From: Perca fluviatilis
Taxonomy: Eukaryota; Chordata; Actinopteri; Perciformes; Percidae
Assembly (NCBI RefSeq): GCF_010015445.1
Contig: NC_053127.1
Span: 30,938,215 to 31,002,214, forward strand
Reading direction: 5' to 3'
Length of the DNA stretch: 64,000 nucleotides
The position numbers and the translations under genes were made by a program. Position 1 is the stretch's first letter; each line of letters starts with the position of its first letter. Shown here in pieces: positions 58,570 to 64,000 of the stretch. Below the pieces are notes generated by a model. That model worked only from the letters and a program-made list of their open reading frames with translations, was not told where the DNA came from and did not search any database.

Positions 58570-60396
58570 AATCAACTTTATTACATGAACTCGTCGGTGA
58601 ACGTTATCTCTGCCTGAGTCACGTCTTTGCGTCATCGCCGGTGGTGGTTATTTAACAATGAAGACAACTACTCCCATGATCCCACAGTACTTCACGACGT
58701 CATTGTTTCGACTGCGAGACCGCAAGCGGCAGAAATAACTTAATTTCAACGCGATGTGCGATAACTTCAATGTTCAGTGTTCAGTTTCTGCTACCCCCAA
58801 ATGGCCCAAAAAACTAAAGTCAGGTTTGACTAAGCCTCAATCACTTACACCTACTAGTATTTTATGTAACATAGTTCGTTTAACTTCATCAGCTGGCCAG
58901 TTTCTGATGTGGGGCCAAATAAAGATCTATATTCTCTATATATGCGATTACAATTGAAACAAAATGTGACATCCTACTGTAATAACTCGAAACAAAGGGC
59001 TCAGCTACAGTGAAAATAGTGTGTTACCTCCTGTGTCAGTGTGTATGTGTGGTCCATGGATGCTCCACCTTCCACTGTAGGAGTAGAGAATCATGATATA
59101 TGGTCACAATTTCCAAACTCTCTATTATAGAAATGCATCTTTTTGCCTGAAAGCAAGTTCCAGGAGCAGATTACTTTTTTATAACACAGTGCTCTTTATG
59201 ACCCAAATGGTAGTGAGTATTGCATGTTTGTTTTTTTTCTCAAATCAGCACACACTTGGCCAGATATACCGTACATACTGTAGATGTCCTTAATAAGTGA
59301 ATATCTTTCCCTCCGCTGGCTGACATGAATTGAGCGATTTTACTTTTCACTGTAAAACCTAGTTGCAAATCAGAAGAGTTTGTGTGTCTTCATTTTATGG
59401 CTTAAAGCGCTCCTGTGCGCTGTGCACTTTATCAAAGGCGCAATAATGAAACGCTCCCTTACAACATCTAAATATAGAACGCAATGAAAGTGGTGTCAAA
59501 AAAACAAACAAACGCAAAATAGATAATCCATTTGTGACCCATTTCTGTCCCTGTGTGAGCTCCGTTGTTTGGAATAATGATGATAATATAATACAGAGGA
59601 AAAAAAAATTCTCCCCAGGCACCCAAATATCTACAAAGCCCTAGTCTCTGACAAAGGGTTTGGCACTGTGGGACCATGAGGAAATTAGGACTCCTGAACA
59701 CCAGGCTTGTACAACAACCAACACCCTCTTTGAAAAAAAAAGAGAGAGGGGAACTGTCGCTTGTTATACCACCGGTGTGATCCCACTTCTAATTTTGAGA
59801 TTCCCACCCCTACGTGTGCGTTCAAGCGTGTGAAGCCGAGAGCATTAGTGCTGGCTCTGTGATCGCTCGGCGGCACAGGAAGGACATCGTCGCCATGTGT
59901 GTGTTTTTTTTAATAGGATAGCAAAATAAACCTGTTTTCTGGTCAGCAATTACCCATTCTTCTGGCTCGGTGTAAATTAGAGAGAAGCTGCAGAAAAGAG
60001 GCTTTGAAGGCTAGAAGACGGATGGGGAGGACATAGACAGGATCTCAAATTAAGTCCCGGTTCATTTTAAATTTTTTTTTTTATTACTGTGACTTACACT
60101 CGAGCCCTGTCGAGTCCCCTGACTCCTGTTTGAACTGTACTGATAGTTCCCTGTACGCCTCCGTGTCCATGTTTCGACTCGGGTTTTCGCAATCCCATCC
60201 ATTCATCCATGTGATGTCGTGTTATCAAATGTGTTTGCTGGCTTTGTGTTTTCTATAGCGGTTATGCTGGAAATCAAACACCTTTCTCTCAAGGCAAACC
60301 ACAGAACCCCCTCCCCCCCGTTCTGAACCACAGCGCTGAGTGTCAGGAGAGCTCAGACGGAACACAGGATTATGACTCCAGTCAAGTGGCGTAGAC

Positions 60397-60857
60397 CAGG
60401 GGTGTCAAACTCAACTTCACTAAGGGCCACACTGGAAAATAAAAATCACATCATTTATTGATATCATTTATTGATATGCTTTTATTTAATCGAAAAAGTC
60501 AAATATCTTTGACTGTATCATTGCATAAGTCTTCTCACTTACAGTTTGGTCGTCATGAAGTCCTAAAGAAGTCAGGAAAAAGTTCCTCAGCCATCATAGG
60601 AAAAAAAAAAGGGCCCAAAACCGTCGGGGAAAAAAAAAATGGCAAAAACGTCAGAAAAAGTGACAAAAACTTCGGCAAAAGTGACAAGGTCGGAAAAAGT
60701 TACAAATCGTCCCAAAAAAAACTTACAACAACGTCAGAAAAGGTGACAAAAACTAGGTGGGCCAAAATGTATTGTGAACCTAAATTGATATGCGGGCCGG
60801 TTCAAAATCTGTGAGGGGCCCGGATTTGGCCCGCGGGCCTTGAGTTTGACACATGTG
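60397..60857. mobile_element. hAT-type non-autonomous element
   Basis: The ends caggggtgtcaaactcaa and ttgagtttgacacatgtg are inverse. The exact duplication gcgtagac flanks it (60389-60396 and 60858-60865). The interior repeats gtcagaaaaagtgacaaaaa-type words. Confidence 0.9.
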
Positions 60858-61699
60858 GCGTAGACGATCATTTCACCATTTGGGAAGGAGTTTTTTATTT
60901 TTTTTTTTAAACAGACTTCATCTTTAGGCCGATGATGCTGCATTTAATAAAGGAAAAAGGTTTTCCGTCACACACCAGATAAGGGCAACCGTATGGACAG
61001 GATGTGTGTCACTTTTACAGTCCGAGGTGGGAGTAAGTCACACACGTGTAAGTCTCAGTCGCTGTGGTGAGAGTCAGGTCGAGTCCCTGCTTTAAGTCAC
61101 AAGTCACGTCCTAGAAAATTCGGAGGATCTACCCCCAGTTTCCACATTTAAATCAGTTTACAAAGACAGTTGTTTTCTAGCTACCATTTACCCAGCCGAT
61201 ACATTTTCCTAAAAAAGACCCATTCACGTACCTTTCTTTGTGGCTTTTGTAGTATGGATGGATGATGTTAGATGTGTTGTCTGGTGATTTTTTTTATTTT
61301 ATTTTTAGCTGCAGACCTTGCACACTGCTGTTCTCTTCTTACAACGTTCATCGACTACTTAAGTCTTGAATCCAAATGGTAGTTTTTTTGGGCTTATCCC
61401 CCTCCATGGCGGCTGCCTCCTGCGCTGTCCTCGGCTGGTCCGCCGCGCTCTGAAAGGTTGCCAGATTGGCGCACATCGCACAAAAAAAAAATCCCCCAGT
61501 CATGTTTGAAAAAACACAAACGTAACTTCTCAATATCTTGAAAAAAAGCAAATGTTACTTCGTACCATATTCAAGTCCTTTCGAGTTATCTGTCTCAAGT
61601 CTAAGTCACGTCTCGAATACCAAGTCAAAGTCAAGTTTTTTGTTTTTTTTATCAATGCGAGTGAAGCAAGTCTTAAGTCCTGAAGACTGGAGTCCCCCA

Positions 61700-63200
61700 C
61701 CTCTGTTTCCAGTCTTGGACGGAGGTTGTTGATGGAGTGAAGGCGGAGTCTATAGCGAGGCCTCGGGGCGTCCCAGATGTGCAGCTGGGATGCCTCAGAG
61801 GTGTTTCAGGCAACAAATAGCAGGTCTGTCTGCTGTCAGCCTGTAGGCCACCTGGAAGGGCGGTAGGCTGACACTCTGTGTCCTGACAGCACATGCACCC
61901 CACCCCATCAACCTCCTCCCAGTCCAGGGCCAGGCCCCCAGAATGCACCGGGAGCCGTCACGGCCGATGAGGAGTGATGCCGGTGAGGAGAAGGGAGAGA
62001 AATCCCTCTTTCCTTTCAGGTGCAATGAAAGGTCGGGGGCCCGGTATCACCGGGAGAATTACTCACCGCGGCCCGGCCGCCTTGACATCAACAGAGAGCC
62101 GGCCTACGGGGAGCGATCGGGAACCAGGCGAGGGGAGAGAACAGGTGGAACAGGCTGGATGGTGGTGGCAGATAGGTGGTGAGGGAGTAATGAGTTGGAG
62201 GGGGGAGGAAGGTGGGAGGATGACAGGGTCAGGGGGAGGTGGAGATGCAGGTTGAGGTAATGGGCTATAGGGAGCATGTCTGTGTGTCCTGGCGTTTTGA
62301 AGTGTGTGTGTGTGTGTGCGCTTTGGTTGGAGTGGAGGAAGGGGGGGGGGGGTCGTCTTGCCCTTGCAGCTCTTCATCACATTCATTTTTTTATCCACGC
62401 TTCCTGAACTTCCACTGCCTTTTCCGCTCCAGTTGTCTCTCAGCAGAGAATGCGATCAGAGTGTCCCTGCATGTGCATTATGCAAGCGTGCTCCGGTCTA
62501 TAGTTAAGATGTCAACGGTGCGTGCACCTCCCCAAGGTCAACCCGCTAATGAAAAATAGCCGGGGACAACAAGTAATTATCAAATAACTTAATGCAAAGC
62601 CAGCCAAAGTGTGAGAGTTGTTCCTGAGCCCACCGTTGATAAAAGATTGGATTGCATCCTCTCCTCTGGCTTGAAAGAGACTTCTTTTCCCCCCCCCAGA
62701 ATTCTTCCCCACCAAGTCTGCGAGGATACTCGATGATACTGGTAGCTTGTCAGTCGTAGTCAGGGCCTGCCACATTTGAATTCTGGGACCATCTGCTACT
62801 TCATACATCATCTCTAATAGCTTTCTTTTTCCATCAGGGCTGTCTCACTATCTGACATAGTAGTTATGCACAAGACAGTCACATACAATATGACTGCACG
62901 GCTGCGTGGCATTCTTTCAACCTGCCCGCACATAACAAGAATTTAAGCACATGAGCACTTGGTATTTGACTGCTCCAGAGCCTGAATAGCGTGGAGGAGA
63001 GCTGAGTGGAGGATTGAGATTGATCAGCGTTGAGACAGTGGCTGTGCCGCTCGCTGAGTGTTTCAGATTTTTTTAAGGTCACCCTCACTAGAGCCAAAAG
63101 GGCACATCAATTTTAGAGCCCTCATGAGGAGGCGCCGGCGTCTCCTCCTCGATCACTCAGCCCCCTGTGGAGAAACGACATCTGAAGGGGCATTTGATTT
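61700..63200. other. Non-repetitive, GC-richer non-coding stretch
   Basis: Several open frames exist, but none shows splice sites or family motifs. The sequence looks unique (no repeat words shared with the rest of the window). Part of it (62440-62620) has the AT-rich, motif-dense look of a conserved non-coding element; this is only an impression. Confidence 0.3.
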
Positions 63201-63507
63201 GTGCGAAACCCGGTAGCGTGCATGATCGGAATAAATAAAATAAACAGACCCAACCTGGGTAAACAGATGGGTAGCACCTCAACATGTGGCGTTAGACAGC
63301 TTCAGAGAACATGTAACAACTGGAAGGCAGCTGATTAGTAACTTGGCAGTTGTCAAAAACAATATGGTGCTGTGTAAGTCATACATACTGTGCATTGCCA
63401 TAATATAATATTTGTAAAATACCAGATAAAATGTTCAAATAAGAGCACGAGATGTAGTAACAGTTGGATTTTTCCTACTCCCTGTGAGAGTTCAGAGCTG
63501 TTGGGCT

Positions 63508-64000
63508 ACATCTACACTGTTACATTGTCATTTTTAAGCGGTGTTTTGAGACAAAAACGATCTCCGTCCACACAAGAGTTTTAGCTCCAGTAGCTGAACT
63601 AATCTCCGTCCATATTAACACGTCTGACATGAGCATTCGCACACACTGGGCATGTCCATGTCGGTGTAAACAGGAAGCAGATTGCCTGACGTTACTCTGC
63701 AGTAGAAAATCATGGATGTACGAGTCGAAAATACAGAAAATACTTTGAAGAAGAAACAACAGTGGTGGAAAGTAAGAGCAGGGATTTATTAGCTTGTACC
63801 GACGACGAGGTGGAACTGTTACTGAAAGGTGTGTAAGCGAACCTAACCGATAAAACGTGCATCGTCGTTTCCAGAGGTTTCCGTTTGTGCCCGTCCAGAC
63901 TACACAAGCAACCGCGGAGTTTTCAAACCAAAACGGGGGCAGCGGTGTTTCCAAATGTCTCCGTTTTAGGTGCTCGGAAACTTCGGAGTAGTGTGGTCGC
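63508..64000. repeat. Dispersed repeat running to the window edge
   Basis: It begins ctacatctacactgttacat and has near its end the roughly inverse ctccg..tagtgtggtc. Internal gtccacac and ctccgtcca words recur. Probably one element whose right end is just at or past base 64000. Confidence 0.5.

Noticed and set aside
61943..62398. Overlapping GC-rich frames on both strands
   Set aside because: All frames are open by composition; repetitive Gly/Arg or Pro/His content and no conserved motif.
63520..63954. 144-codon minus-strand frame
   Set aside because: Falls within the dispersed repeat at the window edge and carries no recognised motif.

Overview
The window looks like a piece of a ray-finned (teleost) fish genome. 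It has two spliced vertebrate genes with GT-AG introns, a dense load of teleost-type hAT, TTAA-target and foldback repeats, Rex1/L2/CR1-type LINE remnants, a tRNA-derived SINE and many microsatellites. There are no operons, bacterial genes, tRNA or rRNA genes, and no CRISPR arrays. Roughly 95% of the sequence is intron, repeat or intergenic DNA. Most open frames outside the exons named below are chance or repeat-derived.

Gene 1 (plus strand, exons from 8235 to 25333, 3' UTR to about 26.6 kb) is a multipass membrane protein of the GDE2/GDPD5 family (glycerophosphodiester phosphodiesterase domain). Fourteen exons join in frame into 544 codons plus stop. The first about 40 residues expected for GDPD5 must lie upstream of the window or in an exon I could not find. 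The membrane framework and the GDPD5-type cytosolic tail are kept, but both catalytic histidines read as arginine (GRRGAP and LMRD instead of GHRGAP and LMHD). This copy may therefore be a pseudoenzyme, which is the most interesting coding observation here.

Gene 2 (minus strand, exons from 43375 down to 28496) is samsn1 (HACS1/SLY2), an SH3-SAM adaptor. Ten exons chain without a phase conflict into about 573 residues: a long N-terminal region carried mostly by one 576-bp exon, a serine-rich linker, an SH3 domain, a SAM domain and the family's C-terminal PRDSGC motif. A possible further upstream exon lies at 45058-45152. The two genes are convergent; a decayed LINE fills the roughly 1.8 kb between their 3' ends.

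Layout: 1-8.2 kb is 5' intron or upstream DNA with a transposon carrying a 19-copy 58-bp minisatellite and two hAT derivatives with 8-bp target duplications. 8.2-26.6 kb is gdpd5, with repeats in almost every intron. 26.8-28.3 kb is a LINE remnant. 28.4-43.4 kb is samsn1. 45.2-64 kb has no gene I can recognise; it holds hAT derivatives, a SINE, microsatellites and some non-repetitive stretches that could be regulatory. All family names come from reading translated exons and repeat ends by eye; no database search was possible.
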